NCBI RefSeq assembly: GCF_036711975.1
Contig: NC_091967.1
Span: forward strand, 868,001-932,000
Direction of reading: 5' to 3'
Source of the DNA: Onthophagus taurus
Taxonomy: Eukaryota; Arthropoda; Insecta; Coleoptera; Scarabaeidae
Length of the DNA: 64,000 nt
This document shows, piece after piece, positions 12,691-24,477 of the stretch (its first letter is position 1; each line of letters opens with the position of its first letter). Position numbers and translations under genes: made by a program. Below the pieces are notes generated by a model. That model saw only the letters and a list, made by a program, of their open reading frames with translations, searched no databases and was not told where the DNA came from.

Positions 12691-12727
12691 AGAAACAAGG
12701 AGATTGTTGTTCAATCCCGTTAGCAAC

Positions 12728-12914
12728 AAGGACGAGGCGATTGTTCCAGGATAGGATCGTGATAAAAAATTTACGCAATTATTTTTTCAATGCCAATATT
12801 TCGCAAACTATTGTTGCTTCATCAGGGCTTGAGCATTTACTACAAACAAAACCAAAAGTAATAGTAAGTAATTACAAAAACAATAAAACTTACAATTGCC
12901 AGGAAAAAGGCGAA
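12728..12914 (-). repeat. Penelope terminal inverted repeat, left arm
   Basis: 187-base arm, reverse complement of 14080-14266. On the minus strand it contains CTGATGA (12825-12819), a 4-bp stem (GCAA/TTGC) with a 7-base loop, and GAAA (12802-12799): a hammerhead-type core. Confidence 0.85.
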
Positions 12915-14079
12915 TGGGATCTCCAATCTCCCCTATCTTAGGGCAAATAGTAATGGACTATACACTAGATATGATTATACCTCAATTGGATTTTCATTTG
13001 CCGTTTATTAAGAAATATGTAGACGATATCATTTTAGCTATACCCGAAGGTTCCCAGGATAGGGTTTTGTCCCTTTTTAATAGTTTCAACAAACACATTC
13101 AATTCACTATAGAACTAGAAACCAATAAGTATGTACCATTTTTGGACACTAAAGTTATAAGAAATGACAGCAACCAGATTTCTTTTGACTGGTGTACCAA
13201 ACCGACGTACTCGGGGAGGTATATCCATTTCTCATCCTTCCACAAAATTAAACACAAAATTAATACGGTCATGGCCATGAAATATAGAATTACGAAGATC
13301 TGTGAACCGCAGTGGGTCAATAATTACCCTTCCAAACTTTTAAACAAATTGCTCTTTAGTTCTTCACCATCAAACCAAAATTTGGACCTTCAGTCAAACA
13401 CAGACAACAATCCGTTTACTTATAAGAAAATTACTTATATACCTGAACTTACACAAAAGCTGATCACTATGTTTAAAAGTAATATCCCCAATAATGATAT
13501 TAAATATATCGAACATTATCCGTCAAAACTGTCTACGGTGTTTTCCAAACTTACGGACCAGACTCCGTTGGAGTACCAGTCAAATGTTATCTATGTTGTA
13601 CCGTGCTCCTTGTGCGGGGGTAGATATGTGGGACATACATGTCAATGGCTTAAAAAACGTCTTAGTAAACACAAAAGCGATATTAGAGTTTCGAAGCGTG
13701 GTTGTGCTTTGGCACAACATTGCCTTGACAATGACCACCCTTTCAACTTTGATGAAGTTAAAATTTTGGACAGAGAATCTAATTATCACAACAGATTATT
13801 TTTGGAAATGTTCCACATATCTACCCAACATACACGATTAATTTTAGGACAGATATAGACGCTTTGAGTAGTATTTATTCGCTGGTTTTCGAAATGTACA
13901 AATCAACTTAAAAATTTTTTACTTTTTTTAAATTTTAAATTTTCGCGCTTCCCGCCTCACGTGAAGTTGTCGATTTAACTTGTAACGTTTGTACGCAGGC
14001 GCTTATGCCATAGGTTGTTTTTAACGACTCTCTCACACGTGTTTTTCGATGCCGAGTTTTACGTTTGATTTCTCTGTTT

Positions 14080-14266
14080 TTCGCCTTTTTCCTGGCAATT
14101 GTAAGTTTTATTGTTTTTGTAATTACTTACTGTTACTTTTGGTTTTGTTTGTAGTAAATGCTCAAGCCCTGATGAAGCAACAATAGTTTGCGAAATATTG
14201 GCATTGAAAAAATAATTGCGTAAATTTTTTATCACGATCCTATCCTGGAACAATCGCCTCGTCCTT
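14080..14266 (+). repeat. Penelope terminal inverted repeat, right arm
   Basis: 187-base arm mirroring 12728-12914. CTGATGA is at 14169-14175, the stem bases GCAA/TTGC at 14177-14180 and 14188-14191, and GAAA at 14192-14195. This matches the conserved core of hammerhead ribozymes, which are established in Penelope-like element termini. Confidence 0.85.
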
Positions 14267-16842
14267 AATAGCAAATACTTCCGCCTGAAATACAGTACAG
14301 TACGTACCTAGGCTGTAGGCTTGCTTAATTCGAGGTGTCTGGCAGTATACTCCTGCTCCTACCCCTTCAGGCGTTTTTGATCCATCTGTGTACAAGCAAA
14401 TGTCTGCCCGAACCAGAGAATTTTCATTTTCGATCCAGGACTGCCGCTCAGGCAGTACAATCTGGTATCGAGCATTAATCACGGATGGTGATACCGCCAA
14501 ATCTGACGGCATTGATAGCACAGTATCAGTGCTTATAATGTCTTCCGCAGTCCATTGGTAGGACATGTCGGAACAGTTTTGAGCATATTGCTTAAATCTG
14601 TAAATGGTTGTTCTAGCCACTTTCTCTATATGCAAATGCAAAGGAGATAGGCCAAGCAGAACCTCCATTGCTAGAGTTGGCGTTGTGCCTATCGCACCAG
14701 AGATTGCCAATCCAGCTACTCGTTGAATTCGTGAAAGTTTACTGATAACTGAAGTCTGTCGAACTTTCCTATACCAGGCTGCTGCTCCGTATGTGATCAT
14801 AGGTCTAACCACAGTCACATAGAGCTAGTACAGTCTTTCAGAGGTAAGACCCCAATTTTTTCCACAAAGACTGCGACAAGTCCACAAGGATAGTCTAGCT
14901 TTGTGCAAAACTCCCTGCAAATGTCCATTCCATGACAGGGTTTTGTCTAGGATTACTCCTAGATATTTGACTTCCTTTGAGAAAGGAATTTCTTCACCTT
15001 GGATAGTTGGGCGGATTAGTCCATCCAACTTTCGCTTCCTGGTGAAGGGCACAACAATTGTCTTTTGCGGGTTTATTGAGAGGTTCTCTCCCTTACACCA
15101 AGCGCAAATGGTATCTAGGGTCACCTGGAGGACTTTAGATATCCTCGGCAAACAAGTTCCTTTGACCATAACGACAATGTCATCAGCATAAGCTTGTATT
15201 TCCACACCAACGGCTTCGACTATCGCAATCAGATCGTCAACTAGGAGGGACCAAAGCAGGGGAGATAACACCCCTCGTATCACCGTGGAGTGAAGTAGAA
15301 ACTATTCTACTATCTAGCATATTGCGGATCCAACCCGCTATAGTTGCTTCCACTCCCCTGTCAAGAGCAGCTCTTTCAAGAGATTGTGGTATTGCGTTGG
15401 TGAACGCTCCCTCTATATCCAGAAACGCACAAACCAAGATTTCTTTATCCTGCAGCGTCCTGGATACTCTACCAACTAAGTTGTGTAGAGCCAATTCTGC
15501 TGATTTTCCCGCTTGATAAGCATACTGGTGGCGACTCAGTGAACCAGATACCAATGGCACCGTACGGATATACCGTTCCAGAACTTTTTCAAGGGTTTTC
15601 AGCAGAAATGACGTTAGGCTGATGGGTCGAAAGGCATTAGGAGTAGGGACCGAACGGCCCGCTTTGGGTATGTAAGATACCCGTACCTTAGTCCATTCTG
15701 CCGGCACATATTTCCAGGCGACACTCGCTCTGAAAATTTTTACCAAAATTGGCAACAACAAAGACCTCCCCTGCTGTAACAAAGCAGGAAATATATTGTC
15801 TTCTCCAGGCGATTTGAACGGCTTAAACGTTTGAATTGCCTGGTCCACGGATGTGTAAGTGACGACTTTTCTAGCCACACTCCAATCCGTATTTGAGGGC
15901 GCTTTGCCTTGCAGGAATAGCCCGCTGTGGCATTATCGGCCCTCATCATCAGGCTTCCTGGGAAGTGAGTCTGCATTAGAAGCTCCAACGAGGCTCTGCT
16001 AGAGTCCGTAAAACTACGGTCAGGCCGCCTAAGTGAGCCCAGGGGTAGTGCCGGATCTCTAGCGAGAATCTTGTGAATTCTTGCACTGCTGGGTGTGTCT
16101 TTCACTCCCTCACAGAACCTCCTCCAAGACTCTCTTTTTACCTTACGTATGTTTTTGGTGTAATTCGTTAGAGCCTGTTTATATTTCTCCCATTCACCTA
16201 ATGTCTTGGCCCGGTTGAAAAGCTTTCGGACCTCTTGTCTTTCGGAGCTAAGAGATTCGTTCCACCAGGGTGTGCCCCGATTACTACTTTTCACCTTCAG
16301 TGGACTGCTACTGTGATATGCAGAGCGAATTGCCACAGAGATGTGCTCCGTGGCTATTTCAACCTGATCACAGTTCCTAACGGTTGCGATAACACTAGTT
16401 AGGTTATCTGCAAGGCAACTTTTAAACAGATCCCAATTAGTGCTACGGGGATTACGGTACGTACAGTCCGATTTCATCCCTAAATCAATTTTAAATTGAA
16501 TATGTCTATGATCTGAACACGACTGTTCAGAGGATACCCTCCAGGAGGTTATCTTAGAGCTTAATATAATTAAGCTGAACGTAATGTCAAGTACCTCTGC
16601 TCTATTTCTGGTAACAAAGGTTGGTTTGGCGCCTACATTATTAACAGTAAGCCCCTCCCCTAATAGGTAGTCAAAAAGTAACTCATCTCTTTCATTTGTG
16701 TTGGTGCTTGCCCACATTGTGTGGTGGGCATTGGCGTCACATCCAACAACAACTTGCAGGTTATTCCTTCGGCTGTAGGCAATTATGTCTCGCACAGCGG
16801 CCGGGGGAAGGTCTTTTTCCGTTCCGGGGAAGTATACTGTAT

Positions 16843-17112
16843 ACTGTTATGTTACACGTGGAGTAGAAAATACAAAAAAGTACTGTTCATTTTTGTGTTA
16901 AGGTCTTCAACCATCTACCTAATAGTTTGAAAATAAAGCCATCCACGGTATTCAAAAGCTATCTCAAGCAACATCTTTTAGAACGAAACTTGTCTTTCAC
17001 TCCCTCACAGAACCTCCTCCAAGACTCTCTTTTTGCCTTACGTATGTTTTTGGTGTAATTCGTTAGAGCCTGTTTATATTTCTCCCATTCACCTAACGTC
17101 TTGGCCCGGTTT
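16843..17112 (+). mobile_element. Two short retrotransposon scraps
   Basis: Bases about 16905-16990 read on the plus strand as VFNHLPNSLKIKPSTVFK and onward, a pattern found at the C-terminal end of Jockey/CR1-type RT ORFs; it is a remnant of a different non-LTR family. Bases 16990-17112 are a roughly 122-base near-identical copy of 16095-16216 of the adjacent LINE (same orientation), so a second small LINE fragment or a local duplication abuts it. Confidence 0.55.
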
Positions 17113-18936
17113 TTGTTATATAGGTAATAAGAATTTTAATCTTTTGTGTTATGGCTAAATTTCTTGCAACTGAAATGCGCGAACCCACTCTATTAAATTG
17201 AGGTCGCTTACGAGCGAGGCACTACAGTTAATACAAAACTGCTGCCAAATTGTGAAAATTATAAATGTTAATCATCGTTATCAAATGAAATAATTATGTT
17301 TAATGCTTGAACAGTTGGTACAGTGATAAAGGTTCTCAAAATTCTTAGACATCTCCTTTCGAATTTCTGCATGCCGATCTTCCTGTATTTTCTCAGTTTT
17401 TTTATTTTTTGCCAATATGGTTTGTTTCGATTTCTTTACATACTTTCAGGCATTAATTGTTTATATTATACGACTTTTACAGAATTAATTTAATAACAAC
17501 ACAGATAAAAATAAATAACCCATTATTTTGCACCACAAAGGCTGTAAATAATCATCTCTTATAATTTAATAGTAAAAGATATAATAAAAAGATATCCTTT
17601 CAGTTTCTTTACTTAGTTATTCAAGGCCGATGGAATCGTATTCAATCGACAATTGACGTTGTTATTCCACAAGAACTTGGCCAAAACGTTTATCATTCTT
17701 GACGTAGTTCCCAGTCGGTAGCCAACGAACCAGCAAAGATGATCAACAAACGACCTTCCAAAACGTTGTCGCAACTTTCACTATTAAGTTCAGTGTTCAC
17801 CTCTTCGTCGCGGTGCTATACTCGCCGTCTAAACTCCAACGAAAAGAAGATTTCTCCATCTCCCTTCTTCTTTTACTACTTCTAAAAACAATTTCGACGA
17901 CAACCGGATGAACGTGTTGCGTTGGTTACGTAAAAGCAATCGTTAAAAAAGATATGTTGGGAAAGATCAGATAGATTTCGATGGTGACGTCGATTTATTT
18001 CTGCAACATACAATTTTAACAAATTAAAAAATATATGTAGACAAAAAGTTAATTAATTAATTACTCTGTATGGATAATGTCGATTTAACCATTTTACTTA
18101 TTTAGCTTTTTTTATTACGAAATAATTTGCAAATTTATTTTTATGATAGTTCCTTTTTTTCTATAGAATTAACTGTGGGAGAATAATATAAGATATCTAC
18201 GTGATGTAAACAGTCTCTCTTTTGCGAAACTTTCATTCAAATTGGTACTTGAAAAGAAGGGTATTGCGGGTGAATCGGTTTCTTACATATCTGTCGCAAT
18301 ACCAAAACAATACAAGATACAACAAAAAGAAATCCACGATGATTCTTAATTGAATCACGAATCGCTTATTGTTTATTCCAAAGAATGATTAATCCAAATT
18401 TATTAGGTATAGTCATAATTCCTTTTTTATCTAGATTGACCAACGGTTTAATAGAATTTGTCAGCGGCTTATATTCATTTGTAAAATATGCGCTTAGCTT
18501 TATATTCGGGTCACGTTTAAATTATTCGACATTGTTCTCGGTGTTTAGATAGTTTATGAAATTTGCAAAACCCATTTAAGATAATTATGTGTTCTTCACA
18601 TAAATTTTAAAACTTTTCTTGTTACTACTAAATAAATTTAATTACACCAACACTATCATTAACATATTATTTAACAAAATATGACCATAACGCATAATTT
18701 GGTCAAAGCAACTCGGCTTGATTGTGTGGCATCGTGTATTAAAGCTGATTTTGCTTGCGGTCGAGGCGTTTCATTATTTGACACCAGTTTTTTTATTGAA
18801 ATGATATTATTTTAAATTGAAATCGATTGAAATTGATCGATTAAGATGAAGTCGCTTGCTGCCGAGATGCTGCATTGTTTGAATCTCCATTTGATCTTTA
18901 AGGAAAAGAAATAATATTGTTAACACCATTTATTAC
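17113..18936. other. Intergenic, nothing recognised
   Basis: AT-rich sequence with a more mixed patch at 17640-17960. No open frame with a recognisable domain, no tandem repeat and no RNA gene were seen. Confidence 0.4.
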
Positions 18937-18938
18937 TA

Positions 18939-21810
18939 GGGCACGGAAGTTTTGTAACAAAACGACACGATTTCCTCCCTCCACTCGTTCTCGACAGAAA
19001 ATTTCATACAAAAGTTGTTCTAAATTAAATTCTAAAACAATTTTTTCAATAAAAAATATATAAAAATATATATATAAACATTTTTTTGAGGTTATGTTCT
19101 TAATTATTGATCAAATCAAAAATTTTTATTAACAATATTTGTTTAGAATTACTTCTGGAACAGTGTTCGTTAATAAAATGTTTTGGTAACTTAAAATTTT
19201 AATTTCCCTCTGAATAGTATGCTATCAAAAGTAATTATCTCAATAATTATTGTTTTTATCAAAAAATGTTTTAAATAAAATTTGTTTCAATTTCGATTTT
19301 GAATCAATTATCTTAATAAAAAAAATTTACATCTCTATTAATTAAGCGTCTAAGTGTAATTATGTATAAAAATTCAAAAATTATTATTTTGAGGTTATCT
19401 CCTTAATTATTAATTAAATCAAAAAATTTTGTTAACAATATTTGTTAAGAATTGCTTCAGGAACAGTGTTTATTAAAACAATTTTTTTCTAACTTGAAAT
19501 TTTAATTTCCCACTGAATAGTATGCTACAAAAATCAATATTTTTGAGGTTATATCCTTATTGTTGATTTAATCAAAAAATTTTGTTAACAAAATTTGTTT
19601 AGAATTACTTCAGGAACAGTGTTTGTTAATACATTTTTTTGCTAACTTGAAATTTTAATTTCCCTCTGAATAGTATGCCATCAAAATTAATTATCTCAAT
19701 AATTATTGTTTTTATCAAAAAATGTTTTAAATAAAATTTGTTTCAATTTCGATTTTGAATCAATTATCTTAATAAAAAAATTTTACATCTCTATTAATTA
19801 AGCATCTAAGTGTAATTATGTATAAAAATTCAAAAATTATTATTTTGAGGTTATCTCCTTAATTATTAATTAAATCAAAAAAATTTGTTAACAATATTTG
19901 TTAAGAATTGCTTCAGGAACAGTGTTTATTAAAACAATTTTTTTTTAACTTGAAATTTTAATTTCCCTCTGAATAGTATGCTACAAAAATTAATATTATT
20001 GAGGTTATATCGTTATTGTTGATTTGATCAAAAAATTTTGTTAACAAAATTTGTTTAGAATTACTTCAGGAACAGTGTTTGTTAATACATTTTTTTGCTA
20101 ACTTGAAATTTTAATTTCCCTCTGAATAGTATGCCATCAAAATTAATTATCTCAATAATTATTGTTTTTATCAAAAAATGTTTTAAATAAAATTTGTTTC
20201 AATTTCGATTTTGAATCAATTATCTTAATAAAAAAATTTTACATCTCTATTAATTAAGCGTCTAAGTGTAATTATGTATAAAAATTCAAAAATTACTATT
20301 TTGAGGTTATCTCCTTAATTATTAATTAAATCAAAAAATGTTGTTAACAATATTTGTTAAGAATTGCTTCAGGAACAGTGTTTGTTAAAACAATTTTTTT
20401 CTAACTTGAAATTTTAATTTCCCACTGAACAGTATGCTACAAAAATTAATATTATTGAGGTTATATCGTTATTGTTGATTTAATCAAAAAATTTTGTTAA
20501 CAAAATTTGTTTAGAATTACTTCAGGAACAGTGTTTGTTAATACATTTTTTTGCTAGCTTGAAATTTTAATTTCCCTCTGAATAGTATGCTATCAAAATT
20601 AATTATCTCAATAATTATTATTTTTATCAAAAAATGTTTTAAATAAAATTTGTTTCAATTTCGATTTTGAATCAAATATCTTAATAAAAAAATTTTACAT
20701 CTCTATTAATTAAGCGTCTAAGTGTAATTATGTATAAAAATTCAAAAATTATTATTTTGAGGTTATCTCCTTAATTATTAATTAAATCAAAAAATTTTGT
20801 TAACAATATTTGTTAAGAATTGCTTCAGGAACAGTGTTTATTAAAACAATTTTTTTCTAACTTGAAATTTTAATTTCCCTCTGAATAGTATGCTACAAAA
20901 ATTAATATTATTGAGGTTATATCGTTATTGTTGATTTGATCAAAAAATTTTGTTAACAAAATTTGTTTAGAATTACTTCAGGAACAGTGTTTGTTAATAC
21001 ATTTTTTTGCTAGCTTGAAATTTTAATTTCCCTCTGAATAGTATGCTATCAAAAGTAATTATCTCAATAATTATTATTTTTATCAAAAAATGTTTTAAAT
21101 AAAATTTCTTTCAATTTCGATTTTGAATCAATTATCTTAATAAAAAAATTTTACATCTCTATTAATTAAGCGTCTAAGTGTAATTATGTATAAAAATTCA
21201 AAAATTATTATTTTGAGGTTATCTCCTTAATTATTAATTAAATCAAAAAATTTTGTTAACAATATTTGTTAAGAATTGCTTCAGGAACAGTGTTTATTAA
21301 AACAATTTTTTTTTAACTTGAAATTTTAATTTCCCTCTGAATAGTATGCCACAAAAATTAATATTATTGAGGTTATATCCTTATTGTTGATTTAATCAAA
21401 AAATTTTGTTAACAAAATTTGTTTAGAATTACTTCAGGAACAGTGTTTGTTAATACAATTTTTTGCTTACTTGAAATTTTAATTTCCCTCTGAATAGTAT
21501 GCTATCAAAAGTAATTATCTCAATAATTATTGTTTTTATCAAAAAATGTTTTAAATAAAATTTGTTTCAATTTTGATTTTGAATCAAATATCTTAATAAA
21601 AAAATTTTACATCTCTATTAATTAAGCGTCTAAGTGTAATTATGTATAAAAATTCAAAAATTATTATTTTGAGGTTATCTCCTTAATTATTAATTAAATC
21701 AAAAAATTTTGTTAACAATATTTGTTAAGAATTGCTTCAGGAACAGTGTTTATTAAAACAATTTTTTTGGGGGGAAAATCGTATCGTTTTGTTACAAAAG
21801 TTCCGTGCCC
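18939..21810. mobile_element. TA-flanked inverted-repeat element filled with a 456-bp array
   Basis: The ends are inverted repeats of about 37 bases: GGGCACGGAAGTTTTGTAAC at 18939 and its complement ending at 21810, each flanked by TA (18937-18938, 21811-21812). The TA duplication is the Tc1/mariner-type signature. Nearly all of the interior is a tandem array with no coding capacity. A transposase is absent, so it is a non-autonomous element. Confidence 0.8.
19088..21765. repeat. Satellite array, 456-bp higher-order unit
   Basis: The marker 'gaggttatctcc' begins at 19391, 19847, 20303, 20759, 21215 and 21671: exactly 456 bases each time. A variant starts at 19088. Each unit contains two diverged copies of a roughly 165-base subunit (gaggttat, then 'cttcaggaacagtgtt', then 'ccctctgaatagtatgc') and one roughly 130-base unrelated segment ('ttacatctctattaattaag'). 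Identity between units is high, so amplification was recent. Confidence 0.92.
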
Positions 21811-21812
21811 TA

Positions 21813-23433
21813 TTTATAACGTACAGGAAGAGAGCTTGACTATATAAGATGCGTGATTTAAAATTAAGATTTACCACAATATTTTAAACAAAACTTTCTT
21901 AAATATCATGACGTAACTAACCAAACATGTAGATTTTACATTAAGAATGAGTTTTCACTATCTCCATTGGTTAGTTTCCCACAATAACTCACCACACATT
22001 CAATAAGAACGCGTTGATTAGATACTTGGGTGCAATTAAAGAGTTTCGAATGGTTAGTTAATTGGATGGAAGGTTTTCTCATCGCGAGACAATCATAGAT
22101 TTACTTCCTCTTGAACCATCGAAAAGACTGTGATTATAAATTCACCCCCACTTTTAGTATTACTCATCATGGTGGGAATGCTTTCTTTTTCGTGGTGTAA
22201 GTATTTCGCAAATCAATCGACATTCTTGTAATCATCATCACCCATCGATAGGGAGTAGTCGCGAAATGTACTCGAGATGTAAGTCGTTTAATGTCGCGAC
22301 GCTTTCTCAAGAAGAGGGTTAAAGGTTGCGGTTCTTCTTCTATTGTATTTGCGACGTAGAATTCAATGTAGGCGCCGTCACTTTAGAGAAAGTAGCTTCG
22401 AACACATGCGGCGGATAACTTCCAAAGCACATCGTAAAATCAATCGTCACAGATTACGTAAAAGATTACGTGTTGTAAATCTTATAAGTTAATTAAAGTA
22501 TTTAGCTTCTTTTCGAGAATATTATTTAACGAATAGTCAGGAGATCTCGTTACTTATGAAAGAATCTACATTACCTAAGAGAATAATGGCGGAGGACTAC
22601 AACGATACAACAGTTGCTACATTCCGTGGGAACTGTTATACATTAAGTACGAAGCACACGAATCTCGTAGTCTCTGGATTCAATTGAAGGCATTTTAACA
22701 ATTCTACAGATTTTGCGATGATATTACGAAAAGTTCAGAAACGAGTTCGGATGTTCCGTCCTTGCGGCGACCTCACTTTGCCGCTAGTAATTACTTTAAC
22801 ATTACGTAAAACCATGATCGGATCTTATTGTCGGTCCCACAATTAATACGAAATTACCTTCAAATCATTCTAAATAAAAATAAATTTTACGATAACTATT
22901 ATTAACAGTAACAACCCGTCTATTATTGATTTAGTGTGAAAGTACTAAAGAAAACGTTTAATTACCATTCAATTAGCCACATCTTCGTTTTCGCAATAAA
23001 CCTTTCTTATATAAACCAAGGAAAGTTTGCCAACAGGCGCGTAAACCCCGCTTAGAATTTTTTAAAAAACGAATAGGACGCGTCCGGCATTCGAAAAACA
23101 ATAAAAGGAAACGTTGTAAAACGTTTCAAAAACATTTTCGAACGCTCGTTTCCTTTTAGAAACAAAAAAAAAGGAGAATGGCAATAAGAAATACCAAATT
23201 CTTACGATATCCTGGTTTTGGTTTGTCCTTACGCGGGATGATGCGCTCGTGAACTATTCTAAATACCAAGGTTAACTCAATAATAATAGTAATACGAATT
23301 AAAGTTGAATCGTGAGTGAAGAGAACATCAATTAGAATGATTTTGACGTTTTGTGGGATATTAATCTGGTCAATGATTAATTTTATACATTTTACAAAAA
23401 AATAACCTATGCGAAGTTAGCCCCCAAAAAAAA
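21813..23433. other. Intergenic, nothing recognised
   Basis: Unique-looking sequence of mixed composition. No coding region, RNA gene or repeat recognised. It ends at the G-run where the 5' region of the next LINE copy begins. Confidence 0.4.
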
Positions 23434-23850
23434 GGGGGGTGAGGGTGCGGTGAATCCTAGGTAGGCTTGTCCTACTTGTTTTGCCGTACTCAGGGTTCTT
23501 GTCTTATGACCTGAATCAAGACCGACACTGCAGTTTTTACTGCTCCTTCACGAGGTGCCCCTGTACTATACCAAAAGTGTCGGATCTAGACTAGCCAGTC
23601 GATAAACTTGGCTGTCGTCGCGTGGCTTAGGGCTTGCACGAGAGAAAACGTGGCCGGGGACGACTGATATAGTCGAAACCGTTATACCATGCATACCTAT
23701 TATTTGTGGACCTGTTCCACGGGCAGGGCATGCGGGGGCTTAATTGTCTGGGTCAAGAGGAGACAACCTCATTAAAAACCCCAAAGTGAATGTGGAACAG
23801 CTTATGCAGAGCACTTTAGGCTGTCATCTGACGGTCTAGTCATCCGGGAA

Positions 23851-24459
23851 GTGATGGCTGCTAATAAGCGGACTCTGGAGACCTGCCGCCTTTCAGTTTT
23901 AATAGGCTTATCGGGGTATGGGAGCACTGCTTCGATGGACTACCCTTTCTGCTCTACTCGTGGGATTAGTATGGAGACGCCCAGTATTAGTAAAACCCTA
24001 GACGAGGGGGGGATAAACCTCGATCCTGAAAAGGAAACCAAAAAGATGGAGGATGGTCCTCCATCACAATCTACACTTGTGGTAGCCGGACCGTCCGCAC
24101 CCAAGTCAAGTTCTCCCTCTCTGGAAGAGGAGCAGGTTCTTCTGCATTCTGAAGGGGAGAAAGATGAGGAGGAGGCTGTTAAGGCACTAGACAGTCTCAC
24201 CCTTAAACAAAAACGCCTGCGGCTGCCAGGGTCCGCTAAAAGGAACCTGCGCAAGCTTATGGGGAGCGGGGTGCCTTATGAGACCGCCCTCAAGCAGGTG
24301 ATTGAAAAGATCAATACTCCATCGGAAAAGAGCGCAGAGACCTCTAAGCCTTTGGCCAAGAGGGCGCGCTCTGATGGGTCGACGCCCGAGCAAGTGGCTA
24401 AGAAACCCAAGCAGGCTGAGATCGTGCCGACGGAAACCAAAGCTGCTTCAGAGAAGTAG
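23851..24459 (+). pseudogene. LINE ORF1 (gag-like), interrupted
   Basis: 202-codon frame ending in TAG at 24457. It is charged and low-complexity, with an acidic middle (EEEQVLLHSEGEKDEEEA) and a basic C-terminal part (AKRARSDGS). Downstream of the stop the same frame continues with a segment (YKAAVSGIRVGLIHPDYP) that looks like the usual end of such ORF1 proteins, so the stop is probably a lesion. No CCHC knuckles remain. Confidence 0.6.
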
Positions 24460-24477
24460 CTGACTTACAAAGCTGCT

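Larger units (their letters stand above)
12691..14266 (+). mobile_element. Penelope-like retroelement, 5'-truncated
   Basis: The open frame at 12896-13858 starts inside the RT at MGSPISPILGQIVMD, has the catalytic KKYVDDIIL box (about residue 40), then the NKYVPFLDTKV and GRYIHFSSFH segments typical of Penelope RTs. It ends with a GIY-YIG-type endonuclease region (VIYVVPCSLCGGRYVGHT, with LKKRLSKHK about 10 residues on). The N-terminal half of the RT is missing. The element is bounded by 187-bp inverted repeats (12728-12914 and 14080-14266), with 36 extra bases at the left end. Each arm carries a hammerhead-like core. A perfect 12-bp target duplication (12679-12690, 14267-14278) shows insertion into an existing LINE copy. 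The family is clear; the copy is dead. Confidence 0.92.
11914..16842 (-). mobile_element. LINE copy B/C, split by a Penelope-like insertion
   Basis: The most complete ORF2 of the family, on the minus strand. From 5' (right) to 3' (left): C-terminal half of an APE-type endonuclease (16795 on: VVVGCDANAHHTMW, VGAKPTFV, SCSDHRHIQF), linker, RT fingers (SPGEDNIFPALLQQG, AFRPISLTSFLLKTLEK), the DIEGAF palm motif, then after a roughly 36-base deletion and frameshift GVLSPLLW and AYADD (15283-14825). Next comes RNase H (YTDGSKTPEGVG, about 14420), interrupted at 14267 and resuming at 12690 (IDMGAKILL, IWVPGHSGVAG) down to a damaged zinc region. The 3' terminus has the family's TAATG-type tail at about 11914-11930. 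Its 5' truncation point is near 16842. The split is explained by the insertion at 12691-14266. Confidence 0.88.

Noticed and set aside
14901..15191. 96-codon plus-strand frame seen in every LINE copy in antisense
   Set aside because: It recurs at 6189, 24711 and 57259 only because it lies opposite the conserved RT sequence; no evidence of independent coding.
16843..16860. Target-site duplication for LINE copy B/C
   Set aside because: Only a few bases (tgttat) match between the two flanks, too short to separate from chance.
19088..21765. Evenly spaced repeats as a CRISPR array
   Set aside because: Units are 456 bases and continuous, without unique spacers, in a eukaryotic genome; it is a satellite array.
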